From assembly GCA_022478985.1 (NCBI GenBank), contig JAKSZP010013285.1:62001-126000 (forward strand): DNA of 64,000 nucleotides. The letters run 5' to 3'. Positions 35,790-48,126 of the stretch are shown here, piece after piece (within the stretch, counting starts at the first letter, position 1; each line of letters starts with the position of its first letter). Made by a program: the position numbers and the translations under genes. Under the pieces are notes generated by a model. It made no database searches, was not told the DNA's origin, and saw nothing but the letters and a program-made list of their open reading frames with translations. This stretch comes from Massospora cicadina (Eukaryota > Entomophthoromycota > Entomophthoromycetes > Entomophthorales > Entomophthoraceae).

Positions 35790-37515
35790 TTTATGAGCTT
35801 GGAAGACATAAAGTTGACCTGTCCACTAGTAACAGTACTACTAATGCTTTAACCTTATGTGTAGTAGCTTCCAGCTATATTTTTACTAAAGCTGATAGGT
35901 ATTCCCAGATTAAGGATTGCACTAACCCTTTGACTAGATCCTCAAAAACTTCAAAGAATAGGGACTCCTTACAATACTCAAGTGAGTCAGGGTTTTCAAA
36001 TTGAAATCTTCTTTAATGCAGTTTAAACTAAACTCTCACCATCCAATATACTGTTTACTATCTGAAGTTCTTAAAAACCTGGGCCAAGTAAAACCGTTTT
36101 AAAGGTTCAAATAACACTTTGTTTAGTGTTAGATAGGAAGTCTCAACCACTTCAAACTGGGCTCTATTGACATAGTATATAGACTTAACTTATAAACCTG
36201 GTTCATTCCCTTTGATTTTGTTAGAGTTTTTTATGACACACTTGAATGATCCAGCGACCTCCTCTTTGGGTTTTTCTTTCTTTTATTCCTAATTCTTGGG
36301 ATAATTTCTCTAAAGGTTTCCTTCTTTTTTCCAGGTGTTACACTTGAACTTGACGAAATTGGGTATTTTTATCAAGAGTGCAGCGCTTCTCTTTAAAATT
36401 ATCCACACAGCTCTTAGCAACTTAATCATCTTTTAGTCAAGGCAACGTTATTAATGATTCTGATATCTAAAATCTGTTTTATAAGCGGCTTTGATGCCAT
36501 TTAAGGGTCCTTTAATGGACTTCATAAAATTTAAGGACTTAACAGTTACAGTTATGTGTATCAGGGATTGCAGGCATGATTTAAGCGAGATTAGAAAAAT
36601 GGTCTTTAAGGTGACTAGATTTAAGGTTCCAGTTAAACAAAGATGTTGGTCTTTGAAGTGATACCGGTCTTCATATCCCACAACTGACTCAGTCTTCCCC
36701 ATTCTTATAATATGGAACTTTTGTTTCATATTTTAAGCATCCTGATCAATATCAGACTTGGCAATGAGAGTTTTTTTTACTTTAACCCAGGTGTGGTAGG
36801 GTCAAAGAGTGGCTCTAAGAACCTCCTGTGATTTTCTAATAAAGCATCCATAAACATGGCGAGCTTTTTTCTTGTCATCTGCTCCATGCATGCTATTTCA
36901 TACAACTAGAGACCCAGTTATAGTTCTCTCACCAGAAGTTTACTTAGTCTTAAAGTATGGGCAAAAATTGGAATTTTTCATTTTTAAATTTGGTGAGCGG
37001 GTTTTAAAACCATTGCTGGTGTGTTGAGTTCTGGTAGTGCGCTCTCCTGAAAAGTAAGTAGAGGTCTAATAGAAAGAAAATGCCTAACTTGCATTTTCTC
37101 CAAATCTTATTTCAAGTAATTAACAGGTTAGTATGACATTCCAGCTTAGTATAAACTTGTTTGCAAACTTTGTGCGGTTTTGTTCTTCTCTTTTTTAGGA
37201 AAACCCCTATCTTTCTTTTTTTTTAGTACTAGATGGTCCCAACCCAAGGGGGGGATTCATCGATGTAAAAACCCCTATCTTTCAAAGGGTTCAAATCCAG
37301 ATCCCTGATCCTTCCTTGAGCTAATGCAGTCTTAATTTACACCGCTTATTAAATGAAATACTTGATGCTTCAATTCTTCAAGTATCTTAAACATACTCTC
37401 CAGATACCTTTTTTCCAAAGGTTCCTCTACATGGTACAATTCCATGTTATCATCATAGAACTCTCCACAATTTCTCGGTGGTGCTCCTGTAGTGAGCATA
37501 AGACTTTGCTAAGCT
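35790..37515 (-). pseudogene. Probable element J gag region
   Basis: This minus-strand region lies between the protease and the duplicated leader, so gag is expected. A 92-codon frame at 36451-36729 (MKQKFHIIRMGKTESV start) shows no named domain. I found no zinc knuckle. The call rests on position. Confidence 0.35.
37216..37267 (-). mobile_element. Ultra-short SINE-like insertion, about 51 bp
   Basis: On the minus strand it reads ACATCGATGAATCCCCCC, then TTGGGTTGGGACCATC, TAGTACTA and poly(A). Exact copies of AAAACCCCTATCTTTC lie at 37200-37215 and 37268-37283. Confidence 0.88.
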
Positions 37516-37519
37516 GAAT

Positions 37520-37995
37520 GATCACTAAGAAGGTCATGATCCAATTTAAGTCAATAATGGCATGCACATTTTTAAATGTAATTCAACCTCAAACTCTTAC
37601 CTTTTCAGAGTCTGACGTAACTCCCTTTTTTAATTATGTGGCACCAGTTCTTCCAGCCATGCAACAATAGCCATTTAAATTTAGAAGTTTTTTTTTGATA
37701 TTAACTGCACAGCGGTTTTTCGCCAGACTTTTTGAGTGTTTCTCTCTTTTTTATGTGATTATTTTCCTAACATTTGGTATAAAAGCGACCTTAAATTTCA
37801 ATAGAAACAAACCCTGGATTATAATATCAGTTTTTCGGGCTCACCTCACAAAAGTATTTTTTACTTTAATATAGCTGTTTGGATCTGAATTTGGTTTTTG
37901 TGCCTTGGCGCCTATGATGAACCCCATTAGTTAAAATAAATGTAGTGGATGACCTTCTGTCACGCTTAGGCAAAGTGGTGGCTGGATGTCCATGT
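37520..37995 (-). repeat. Duplicated leader and LTR edge of element J, copy 1
   Basis: It aligns with 38355-38885 over the leader (TTTGGTATAAAAG in both), the primer-binding site and the first LTR bases. The PBS here reads TAGGCGCCAAGGCAC on the minus strand (37900-37914). The intervening 37998-38343 segment is not part of the second copy. Confidence 0.65.
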
Positions 37996-37997
37996 CC

Positions 37998-38343
37998 TTA
38001 TTTCAGGATCTATAATGTTTTTTCACTCCATTAAGTACCAATGTACCAAATCCGCCATCCACCAAGGTGCAAACTACGCTCCCACCTCCCATACTGCCTC
38101 TTTTAGGAAGCACGTACCCATAATGCCATTCCCCTTCAGTGCTCCGCAAAACATGCCTTCCAGTTGTGCCTCTAGCTCCATCTGCTAGGCCAAATACTAA
38201 AATTCCAGTAACATGTGATCTTTCTAAGAGATTCCAAGCCAAGTTCCCAGGTCTATCTTGAGGCTGTAGTAGTTCCAAATGCCCGTGCTGTAATGCTGGC
38301 TGCTTCCATCTCCTCACCTCTGCTGTTGCCTGTCAATGCCTCC
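37998..38343. other. GC-richer 345-bp block inside the element J duplication
   Basis: This block is roughly half G+C in an AT-rich setting and lacks a counterpart in the second leader copy. The minus strand holds a 104-codon open frame (38003-38317) with GEWHYGYVLPKRGSMGGG. I recognise no family. It could be a captured fragment, an internal piece of the LTR lost from the other copies, or chance. Confidence 0.4.
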
Positions 38344-38354
38344 AGCTTACAAGG

Positions 38355-38885
38355 GGTGATGTCACAGTCCTACTTAAGTCAATTGTGAAATTCACATTCT
38401 TAGATGTGATTGATCCTCAAATCTTTACCTTTTAAGAGCCTTTTGTGAGTCCTCTTTTTGATTGTGAATCACCAGTTCTATTGGCTTTGCATTGATAGTC
38501 ACCAAGTTCTAAGAATTTTGAGATTTTGAAAGCACATTGAATTTTTACTGATCTTTTTAGTTGTAGTTCCATCCTTTTGCTCAGTGCTGATTTCCTGATA
38601 TTTGGTATAAAAGTGGCTTTAAAGTTCAATAAAATCACATATGAATATCTTTGTAGTTACATCGATGAATCCCCCCTTGGGTTGGGACCATCTAGTACTA
38701 AAAAATATCTTTGTAGTTTTTTTGCTCACCTCGCATGAGTGCTTTTTACCTCAAATAAAAGAACTTTGGTCTCAACTTTAGTTTTTTTGTGCCTTGACAC
38801 CAATGCAAAACCCCTGTTAGTTGGTATTGTTGTGGCAGATGGCCTTCCACCACACTCAAGCGATGTGGCGGATGGATGTACATTA
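38355..38885 (-). repeat. Duplicated leader and LTR edge of element J, copy 2
   Basis: This is the copy next to the main 5' LTR. It contains the primer-binding site TTGGTGTCAAGGCAC on the minus strand at 38789-38803 and an ultra-short insertion at 38659-38703. Confidence 0.65.
38659..38703 (+). mobile_element. Ultra-short SINE-like insertion, 45 bp
   Basis: It reads ACATCGATGAATCCCCCC, TTGGGTTGGGACCATC, TAGTACTAAAA. Exact AATATCTTTGTAGTT duplications lie at 38644-38658 and 38704-38718. The paralogous leader copy at 37520-37995 lacks it. Confidence 0.9.
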
Positions 38886-39968
38886 CAAGGGGTGCAGATT
38901 ATTAAAGTTGGTCCAGTTTTTTAATTTATTTAATTGTTCACAGGGAGCATAACTAGGCAATTTAGAGCCTCTCATTGCAGTGTTATAGGACATCTATTCA
39001 TGTTTCCAAGTGCGCTCAACCATGTTAGCCCTTATATAATTCACAATGCCTGTTTTGAAGACCACCAGGACTCCCTTGGCTTCTGCTGGTGCAATTAGGC
39101 TAACTTTAAAACTTCTAGAGTGACTCTTTGACAAATTGGACGAGTATGTTATTCACTATAGCAACAAAAAAGCAGTTTCTTTGAAAGAAGTTAACTGTAA
39201 AAAAATATAAGAAAGTAAAACATTAAATGAAGAATTCAGGGTGTATAAAGTAGGACTTAGAGAATAAAATCTTAGTTAATTTACAAAAGGCGATTCTATA
39301 TACTCAACTTGGGGTCAGGGAAATTAAAGTTACTATCTCTGACTTTTTTTGATCTTTAGGGTTTTTCCAAAATAATTATAGTGAAGATATTAGAGTTCAT
39401 AGTTATTGAATTGATTTTTTATCCTGAACGTGGCTCCTATGGCTCCCATGGCACTTGCAGCTGTCCTTGTGACCTATTATGTGCAACTAATTTCTACTTT
39501 GTAATTAATTAATTTTCCTATTATGTAAAGCTCTCATTAGATAGAAGTGATCATTTGGAGAAGCTCACTTTGATTATGGTAATTGTAATCTGGCTGTCAT
39601 TGGCATGGGATCCTGAAGACATATAAGAGGCTCTTCCGGGGGCGTCAAATGTTGACCATATGCTCATCTTGGTTGGTATTTAGATTAGGGTGCTTATTGA
39701 CATTATTGCTACCAGTCTAAAATTATTTTGGAGGTCATGGATTATAAATAGCCTCTGTCGCTGAAGTTTTTATAATAATTTATGCCTATGAAAGGGGCTT
39801 TAAATTTTCTAGACCTTTTATAGTTGCTAGCAGTATTATTAGCGGCTCATATGTTGTCCTGTCCAGCTATATGATTAGTGTCAATATTGATATTAATAAT
39901 TTTGGGGCTTTAGAAGGGATCTTTCATGTAAGTAGGAATTAACCACTTTAGTTGAGCCTTTCTCATCA
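38804..39968 (-). repeat. Element J 5' LTR
   Basis: Its low-coordinate edge, TGCAAAACCCC, abuts the primer-binding site. The high edge is TGATGAGAAAGG on the minus strand. Similarity to the 3' LTR is clear from about 38893 on. Confidence 0.6.
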
Positions 39969-42900
39969 TCTTATAAGGGATTAGGTGTAATACCCCATTT
40001 TTAGCCTAGTTTGTTGTTTTTACCACTTTTAATGTAATATAACTAAACTATCTAGCCAATTCTTTATTTACAACTTGGCATGAAAGGACCAAAGGGAACC
40101 TAATTCTGCGTTAATAAGCTATTCATAGTTCTCATGGAACCACCTGAGGCACCAAGCAATTAGGATTGATTGGCTCTAGAGACCTCCATCTTACAAGTGA
40201 TTAAACATTTAACGTGGAAGCATATTAACTGCAATGCGTGCCATAATGCTCAAATTTCTGTAAAAATGGAAAGCCAACAAAATTGAAACTAAGAAGATTG
40301 TTATGAAAAACTAGGAAAATGGGAACAAAAAAGGTCAATGCCCCATTTGTGAGAGCACTGGCCTTATAAATGGAATGAGTTTGGGGATATCACGCTGTTC
40401 TTGGACGCCACACATGTAAGCTATTATACCCAGGTCCTTCATCTGGATCATGATCAGTACCCCTTCAGGCGTAAGAGGGACTATGCTCCTGTGGCTTCTA
40501 TTTTAGTTAAGTGACTAGGCTCATATGGTAGATTAGCGATGGGTTACTGCCCTGCACCAAAGATATCCTTTCTCTCTGCCCATTCTCCTCTTATTTCTTA
40601 TTTATTTTATTGTAGGGGCTTAAAGGGAGGTGGTCCAGTCCAGGGGCCTTCGTTGGTACCCTAGGGATTATACAAAGCCTATTTGGTGACCTAAAAAAGC
40701 ACAAAATTCTACAAATCCTCCCCAAACTCCATATAAACCCAACAAGTCTAACAAGCTAAATTGGGTCATTACTAGTAAAAAGGATCACAGATTAACTTCC
40801 AGATCATTCATTATGCTCAAAGACATTCTGTATGATCTTTAAGTCAAAACGAATCCAGATATTTTGGCTGCATCAGTTTACCAGTCATAATGAATTCGTG
40901 TGGACCTGGCATTAACTGTTTAAATTTATTAAACAATCTGTAGAACCAGATATCAATTATTTTTATTTCTTGCACTTATGAAGAAGCACCCCAATACATA
41001 ACTTTCTTCTCAGTATAACTAATCAAGATATGCTTCAGGAACGCAGGTCCAGGCTAGTGCTTTTAGCCTTCCTATAATTCTTTCTCCCTCCTCCTTAAAA
41101 GGTAACATACCTCCTAGGTAGGTTGTTGGTTTATTTATAATATGAACTCCTTTAAATAAACCAGTTATCCACTTATATAACTTATTGTGGGATCCGCCTT
41201 ATACAATATATAATAAAAATCTCTTCCAGAAAGGATCCAGCAAAGCATGACATCATCTTCATAGCTGCTTAAAAATCATGGCTTAGGTGTTCCAATACAT
41301 CAATTTAGCAGTTTATGTGCTGTGAATAAGCTTGTGAGAGTTATTGCTCCTAACCCTACCTGCAATCCGTCACACATGCAAGTCATTCCTATGACCTCAA
41401 TTTTGCCCCACCAATCCTTATTAATTTGGCGCACTCCATTCAATGTACAACCCTCAACTATTGGAATCTGATTATATGCAACAACTAGCAACCACATAAT
41501 TTGATGGAGTCATAGTCATCTCTGCCTCTCCTATCCTTGGGGGTAACTCTGTAAGACACATAGTTGCCACCATCTCAGATTTTAATTGGTTATGGGGCCT
41601 ATAATATGTGTAAACAGTTTAACTCCTCACATGGACCATTTGATGTCACGTTTCAGAGTCACTAGGACTGATGAGCCACTGGCTTTTTGAGCTATGCACT
41701 GGATATTAAAAACTCATAATGAAAGAACAGTATTCTTCTTATCATCTGCCACCCTGATAGAATCCTCTTATTAGGTTCAGGTTCTTTGCGGTTTTTGCTT
41801 TGGAGGAAAGTTTGAAATTGCAAAAATGTCACAGACTTTGGGTTGAGAATGGTGAAGGGACATGGCATGCTTGGCAGCTTCCATATTAAGCTCCTAAACT
41901 TTTTTACAAAATTTATAAATTGATACATGCTCCGCCTGTGAAATTCCAGCGTTTAATTGACACAAGAAAACAAAAACTAAAAAGTGAATATCAGAAAAAA
42001 GGGAGTGCTGAAATTAATGAATCGAAGAATTAAAGCATAGTAAATTCATAAAATCTTGCCAAAAAAATAATTAAAATGAGAGCAAAAAATGTGAGTTGTG
42101 GGGATTTGGGAAATTGGTTAAATAATGGGAAAATGGGCAGCGGTATGAGGTAACTTACCCAGATCCCAAGTTCCGACCTTTTAATGGAGTAACTTAGGGT
42201 TATTTATAAATAAGAACCCAATACTCCCAACACAAACACCGCTAGGCAATGTGAGAACAGGAGCTCTCTTGGAAGACAGAGGGTGGAAGGCACTGGAAAA
42301 CCTTACAGGGAATGTTTGGCCCCTTACCCAGTGTTGGTCCAGTGTTTTTTAGAAAGTGATGGCAGCCAGTTTAATACTTTTGATATCGAAATATCTTCTT
42401 TGTTTTTTTTATTCTACAGCAGAAGTTATGTCATGAATCATGACAGAACACATATACCCCAAACCAAGACAGCAAATAATAAGATGCTGGAATTTTAGTA
42501 TGACCATATCATCCAGCTATCTGTCCATTCTGCCTTGTACTTTGGTAGGCTTGTCAAATATAATCTCAATGGTAATTGTAGTTTTTTATATCTGATAACT
42601 ATTGATTATAGCTAATCTCCAATGATTCAATAGAAAAGGGTTATTGATGGGACTACATTCTGGAAGTCACTCATATTAATGGTTTATAAGGGATAATCCT
42701 CACCATTGTTAAGTAAATTTTTAATTTAAAAACTAAACTCTTTATGTGAATCAAATTAGGTCAATTAACTGATTAATAAGGGTTGTTGGAGTTACTGAAG
42801 CGTTAATAGCCCATGTTATAGTAACTCATAGGTTAATCCTGGCGAAATAGCCTACCATAAAATGGGGATCCATTTCATTATTTAAGTATGGGCATTACCT

Positions 42901-43849
42901 CATGGTGGCTGTTCTATTGAGGTCAGTTAAAGACAAAAACACAAAATATTGGAACTGCTTAAGAATTTTTTAATCTAGTCAATGAGGAGCATTGACTAGG
43001 TGGATAGATATTTGAAGAAGTTTATCAATCGTTGGTATAGTTCTTTAAGGTAATTTTAATAGTGACAAGTGACGTAAATAGTAAGGCGCCAACTGAATAG
43101 TTGATCTCCATATTAACAATATAAACCCCTTGGATAATTAATAAAACAGATCATAAATTATTAACTTCTCTATATATATGTAATATATCTATCTTTATCA
43201 AAGAAGTCTGGAGGTTCAATATCTTAGTCTATTTTCACAATAATTAAGTAAGAGGATATCTGATTTAGGTTGAAACAAATTATAGAGAAGAATTGACTGG
43301 CTTATTGTCTACCTACAATTAGCAACCTTCTTTATTTTTAAGCTGGAGTCAGAACCTGTGTAGTAAACTTGAAAGATTAAAAATGATGTTTAAAACAGGG
43401 GGATGCTTGTAGTTAAGTTATTAGAAGTATGAGCAATATGTCGTCCATCAAGAATGAAATTTTAAAAATATAGAAAGAACTGGAGAGTGTGAATGAGACT
43501 ACTCTATTTTTGGCAATACAGGACAATTTAACAATAAAATGACTGAAAGAATTGTAAAATGGAGGAGGAAACAGAGCTTGTAGCAAAATCAGATAATGAG
43601 TTATATGTGAGAATTTTTGATTGATAAAAAACAAGCCAAAATTAAAAAGTTTACTGATGTTTAAATTGATACTTAAAGTTGATATAAAATAACCTATAAA
43701 CTAGGAGAAAAACAGAAACAGCTTTTTAAGAAGTAGAGGCCCACAAATGTGCATGTGACCAACTTGAGACTTAATTGTGTGAGAACAAACCAGAAGATGA
43801 GGAAAGTAATGTGAGGATTCTCAAGATGCAAAGAGCATGCCTAGTGCAT
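39969..43849. other. No recognisable gene; AT-rich decayed sequence
   Basis: Only short frames occur. A plus-strand run near 40370-40500 reads FLDATHVSYYTQVLHLDHDQ. A minus-strand 78-codon frame lies at 41692-41928. Neither matches a family I know. Weak resemblance of 42780-43200 to the K LTR (GAAGCATTAAT-like) hints that the K 5' LTR could be here, but it is not convincing. Confidence 0.4.
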
Positions 43850-46800
43850 TTTCATCCATTTTAGTAATGACCCTATAATATACTCCAATGGCTACAAGAA
43901 ATACTGAATGAATCAAACATACTAAGGTCAATATTTTGAGACTGAAAAAACTTTGGGCCACTCCAAACTTACCCACCTTCCATAAGGATAACGCCCTGCG
44001 TTTTTTATTATTTTAAGTGACAATGCTCAGATGAAGTGATTGGTAGAAGGCTGTCACTGTACTTAACTGTCTGAATACCAATCGCCAGAATTTAGTTTAA
44101 TCTCATTTAAATGGAGACACTTGGACCTATGTAGATGAAAAAAAGGTGGTAACGGATTAGTTTGGTAGTCCATAACAAATGGCTACCAAGAAACAAGCAT
44201 TAATGGGAATCCAGTTCCAAAAGGACGAATCTTTAACAGATTTTTCTGAACAATTTTATCAAAAGGTGCAGATATTAATAGATGCAAAAGTATTGACCAA
44301 TTTTGTCACTTGTATCATCATGCAAGCGGTGCTTTGAACCTATTGTACCAGCATCAGATATGGTTTTGGCCTTGGCCAGTAAAGACTTCTACCCCACAAA
44401 TAGTATATTATCCTAAGATATTTAGCTCAACATTCAATGCACTTAATCAGAACTTCAAGAAAAACCTTACCACAAATACTTAGACTATGAGAAAACCTAA
44501 TAATCAGAAAAAGTAGCTCAGGAATTGTGAACAAACGAGAAAAACCTGAGAATCATAGAAGGGGGAGAAGTGGCCTCAAACCACCTGTAATAAATGCGTA
44601 AGAATGGGACATTATGCCCGCTAATGCTGGGGGGACACCTAAGGAACAAGTGAATCTGGTTCGCCCTCAGGAGAAAAAATTTAAGGAATGGGAAAAGGCC
44701 CTGCATTTTAAATAACGTTCTAGATCCTCAGATATCCCAGTTCTGCTGAATAATCTCAAGAAAATTAAAGCCTTCAATTTGTTCAAGGACAATGTTATTT
44801 AAACTCTCTCTATAAAGTTGTAAATCCAAATACTAATGTAACAACCTGAGCAAAATTTGAAATGTGTTTAATTTGAGATTATTAAAGAGGTCGCTTGATC
44901 CTATGCACGTCAGTTGTTAGAGAAGGCAAGAAGCGTCAAATGTGAAGAGTATTTGCTTAAGACAAAACTCAACAATGTCAATGTAGCCATTCCTATTAGT
45001 ACCAATAGATATACTTTTCCTGAATTGTCAACACAATTAATTCATATATTAGACCTCCCATCATATGTTTATATACACTCAGAAAATACCACGCTACCAT
45101 ATTTGAGTGCACATATGTGGACTTCTTAGTTAATTGAGCCAAAGTGAGAGCAATGATTGACAATGGGCCCCCCATTCATCACATTTCAGCCAAATTGGTG
45201 AAATAATGAAGATTGTGCCAGACCTGGAGCATAAGAAGGAATATGAGACATCTGATCCTAATAATACTAACTCTTGTGGAGCCTATAGTGCACTACCTCT
45301 CTAGACCAAATCATTGGTTGTCTCAGTACCTGCTATCATATTATCAAGTCAGAATTATGATATCTTTTTTGGAACGGAGTTTTAAGAAGGTATGGCGTTA
45401 AATATAACTTTAAAAATAACCTTAATCATTTTAGGTCAAACGTTGCTATTGTTCTATCAGCCAAAAGGAGAGATTTACTAAAAAAGAACATCTTTTTAAA
45501 CTATTCTATAAGGATGGCACTATCCCTCATACAATATTAACTAGTTAGGAGAAAAAACCAAATATGCCGCCTCATACTTTTATGAATTGAGGAATACCAT
45601 TATGGGCTAGATCATCATTTACCATTCCTTCAGGAATGTAGATGGTAGTTAACACAGTGGAAACCTTGGAAATACCAAAGAAATTATCTTCATAAATCAA
45701 AACCTATGAAGAAAGTCCAGGGCTGAGCCCTGTGTAATTCTGGGTCTCCAGATCCCATGCCTCATGGAAATTTAGTGTTATTAGACAATTTGGGATAAGA
45801 TCTGATGTGGGTGGTGAAGAAAAATTGTTGCGTTCATCAATATAAGCCCAATAATGAAATTAGGTGTTTTATGATTTGTGAAACTTGTCTACATTGAAAA
45901 TAACCAGAAAATCCTGTTAATAATGTCCATATATTGGTACATTATGACCAACTGGCTGAAATAATTGGAGTACCAGCAGGAATAAGTATTCAAGCTATTA
46001 AAAAAGTATCTTGTAATAATTTCCCATGATGACCACAACCTTGTACCTGTGGCAAACATGATCCATAGGGTTAATGCTGAGAATCCATCCTACAAATGAG
46101 GTCAGTTTGAAGATCAAAAGTTGTCAAAGCAGTGGTCACAAATGGTATCAACAAGCTGATTGAGCATGGGCTTCTGGTGTCATCCTCAAGAACATGGGCC
46201 AATTAATCCTGCTCTTGAAGAAGAAGGATGGATCCATCAAAGTAGTGATTGACTAACATCATTTAAACAAGATTACTAAAAATGACTCCTACTCTTTGCT
46301 AAATAGATGACACATTAGATCAGTTAGAGAAACGAAATTCTTCTCAACAATGGACCTTATCTTAAGATATTGACAGATAGAGTTGCCAAAAAAGATCAGG
46401 AGAAATTTAAGATATTGTCCTGCATAAAAACTATATCAACTGACTAGGACACCAAAAGGGCTTTGCAACACGCCGCTACATTTTAAATGGCGATGGCCTC
46501 CATTTTTTGGGATATTTGAAGTTGTCATGCATTCTAGTTATTTGGATAACATTAAAATCTACAGTCATATGCTTAAAGATAAATTGAAGCACCCCAAAGA
46601 AGAGTTTAGCAGTTTTACACTAACAATCTAAAGAATAAATCAAATTGGTCACTTCTTCAAGCGTGAGTTGGAATATCTAGGATCACCATAAAATCCAAGG
46701 GTTGAAGCTGAAAAAGACAGAACGTTCTAATAATATACTGATGTTGGTTCTGAAAAGCTTTAGGGATGTATTATTCTTTTTGAGGATAGGTGGATATTAT

Positions 46801-46965
46801 GGTAATTTAATAAGAACTTTGTAGAAACTGCGAAGCCATTGTTCCAATTATTAGGAGCCAAACAAGGATTTTGGTTGGAATAAAAAGCGCAAATTTTATT
46901 TTGATCAACTATGGCAATATTTGATGAGCAGTCCCATTTAAAATACCAATTTAAACCATTCATTC
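43850..46965 (+). pseudogene. Element G: Ty3/gypsy gag to RNase H, truncated at the right
   Basis: Plus-strand order is as follows. Gag at about 44100-44640 has MGIQFQKDESLTDFSEQFYQ and a zinc knuckle CNKCVRMGHYAR, a stop, then C near 44588-44630. Protease at about 45140-45420 has AMIDNGPPIHHISAKLVK (D-N-G at the active site). RT at about 46080-46720 has NGINKLIEHGLLVSSS and KLSCILVI. RNase H starts near 46860 and is cut at 46966 by an LTR of element E. The protease flank (GAYSALPL) resembles A and E, so G is a related element. I did not find its LTRs. Confidence 0.65.
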
Positions 46966-47531
46966 TGTTAGTTGTAAATTTGAATGGTATCAATAGGATC
47001 TGGTGAGCTACTCGCACAGGTCGAGCCCTCTGAGCAACAGATGGACAATGTGGAGATCGTCAGTCCTTCAGACACACTTAAAAAATATATTAAAAAATAG
47101 GAACAATCGCCCCGACAGTTGATTTATTTATTTTATAAATACAGCATCCTCGCTGTCCCGTCTCATCTGCCCTGAAAAACCCACCTATCTCAATCGCCCA
47201 TTTTTCTTATATACATCAGCTGCAGGCAATACTATTTCTCATTGCTTGAGAATCTATTCCACCGATTTTCCTCAAATTTGACTTGTTATTTTAATCCGCT
47301 GTCGCCCTATTTGTAGCCGATTTACTTTGTATTTATTGAACATCAACATTGCCTTATTGCCTTGTCACTTATATAGAGGCAATTTAATAAACTCATTATA
47401 TCCAATAAGACTCGTTAAATCTCAATATTGCCTCGGCTCAAGGCAATCAAATATTCATAACTGTTACTGTGTTTGGCGGTTTCTGCCCGGCTGTCCCAAG
47501 ACTATCATCTAGTCATATCAAAATCGTGACA
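46966..47531 (-). repeat. Element E-type LTR, distal copy
   Basis: The minus strand starts TGTCACGATTTTGATATGAC at 47531 and runs to CAACTAACA at 46966. Internal blocks such as CACAGG…AGCCC…TCTGAGCAACAG mirror the LTRs of A. It abuts 47533-48092 with one base between. Confidence 0.7.
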
Positions 47532-47532
47532 C

Positions 47533-48092
47533 TGTTATAATTTTGGCGGAAACATTGAGATATGCTGGAGGATTTGGCACAGGGTCAAACCCACTGAGCA
47601 ATTTGAACAGACAATATGAAGATTGTCATCCCATGGACACACTTAGAAATATAAGTTATGGAGCTATTGCCCCATATGAAACTCTATTTATTTAATATAA
47701 TATATATACAGCAGATACTTGCTGTTCCGCTCACTCTCATCTTACTAAAAACCTCCTCTTGAATAATCTCATTTAGCTTTTATCTCAGCAACTTCAGATA
47801 ATACCATTTTCTTGTTTTGTAATCAGTTTTACCATGTTCATTGGTTTTGGAAGAGTATAGTATTCAATTCTCTATTGCTTTGGTTCAAGGCGATTGTACT
47901 CAGTATTCATCAAATGTTGATATTGGCTTATTGCCCTATTAGAAGGAGATCCAATAATAACCCTAATATGACCCAAAATTGCCTCAACTCAAAGTGCTCT
48001 AATAATCATAACTAATATCATGGTTAGCAGATTCTCAACAATCTTCCGTAGCTATTTCAGGATTATTGTCCATCCAAATCAGAATCATGACT
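47533..48092 (-). repeat. Element E 3' LTR, proximal copy
   Basis: It follows the purine stretch AAGGGGAAAA on the minus strand, starts (A)GTCATGATTCTG and ends ATTATAACA. It aligns to the A LTR, for example at GCACAGGGTCAAACCCACTG. Confidence 0.7.
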
Positions 48093-48126
48093 TTTCCCCT
48101 TGACTGGATGATAAGGCTCATTTTGC

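Larger units (their letters stand above)
31429..39968 (-). mobile_element. Element J: Ty3/gypsy retrotransposon with roughly 1.1-kb LTRs
   Basis: Segments 31429-32501 and 38893-39968 align as direct repeats, for example TGGCTCCTGTGGC with TGGCTCCTATGGC, and AATTTATTT blocks. Between them the minus strand carries gag, protease, RT, RNase H and integrase in the Ty3/gypsy order from right to left. The 5' LTR (right) probably extends down to 38804, next to a primer-binding site. The outer end of the 3' LTR is therefore uncertain. No target duplication was found with these borders. The minus-strand purine stretch GGAGAGGGTAA precedes the 3' LTR at 32502. Confidence 0.72.

Noticed and set aside
38003..38317. 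A host gene encoded by the 104-codon minus-strand frame
   Set aside because: No recognisable domain, no splice structure and no neighbouring exon. I kept it only as an unexplained GC-rich block.
40370..40500. A transposase-like stretch (FLDATHVSYYTQ)
   Set aside because: A single short stretch with no second catalytic motif, terminal inverted repeats or target duplication nearby.
42600..43200. Possible 5' LTR of chromovirus K
   Set aside because: Some short strings resemble the K 3' LTR, but the alignment is patchy and there is no neighbouring primer-binding site. Only a dot plot or alignment could decide.
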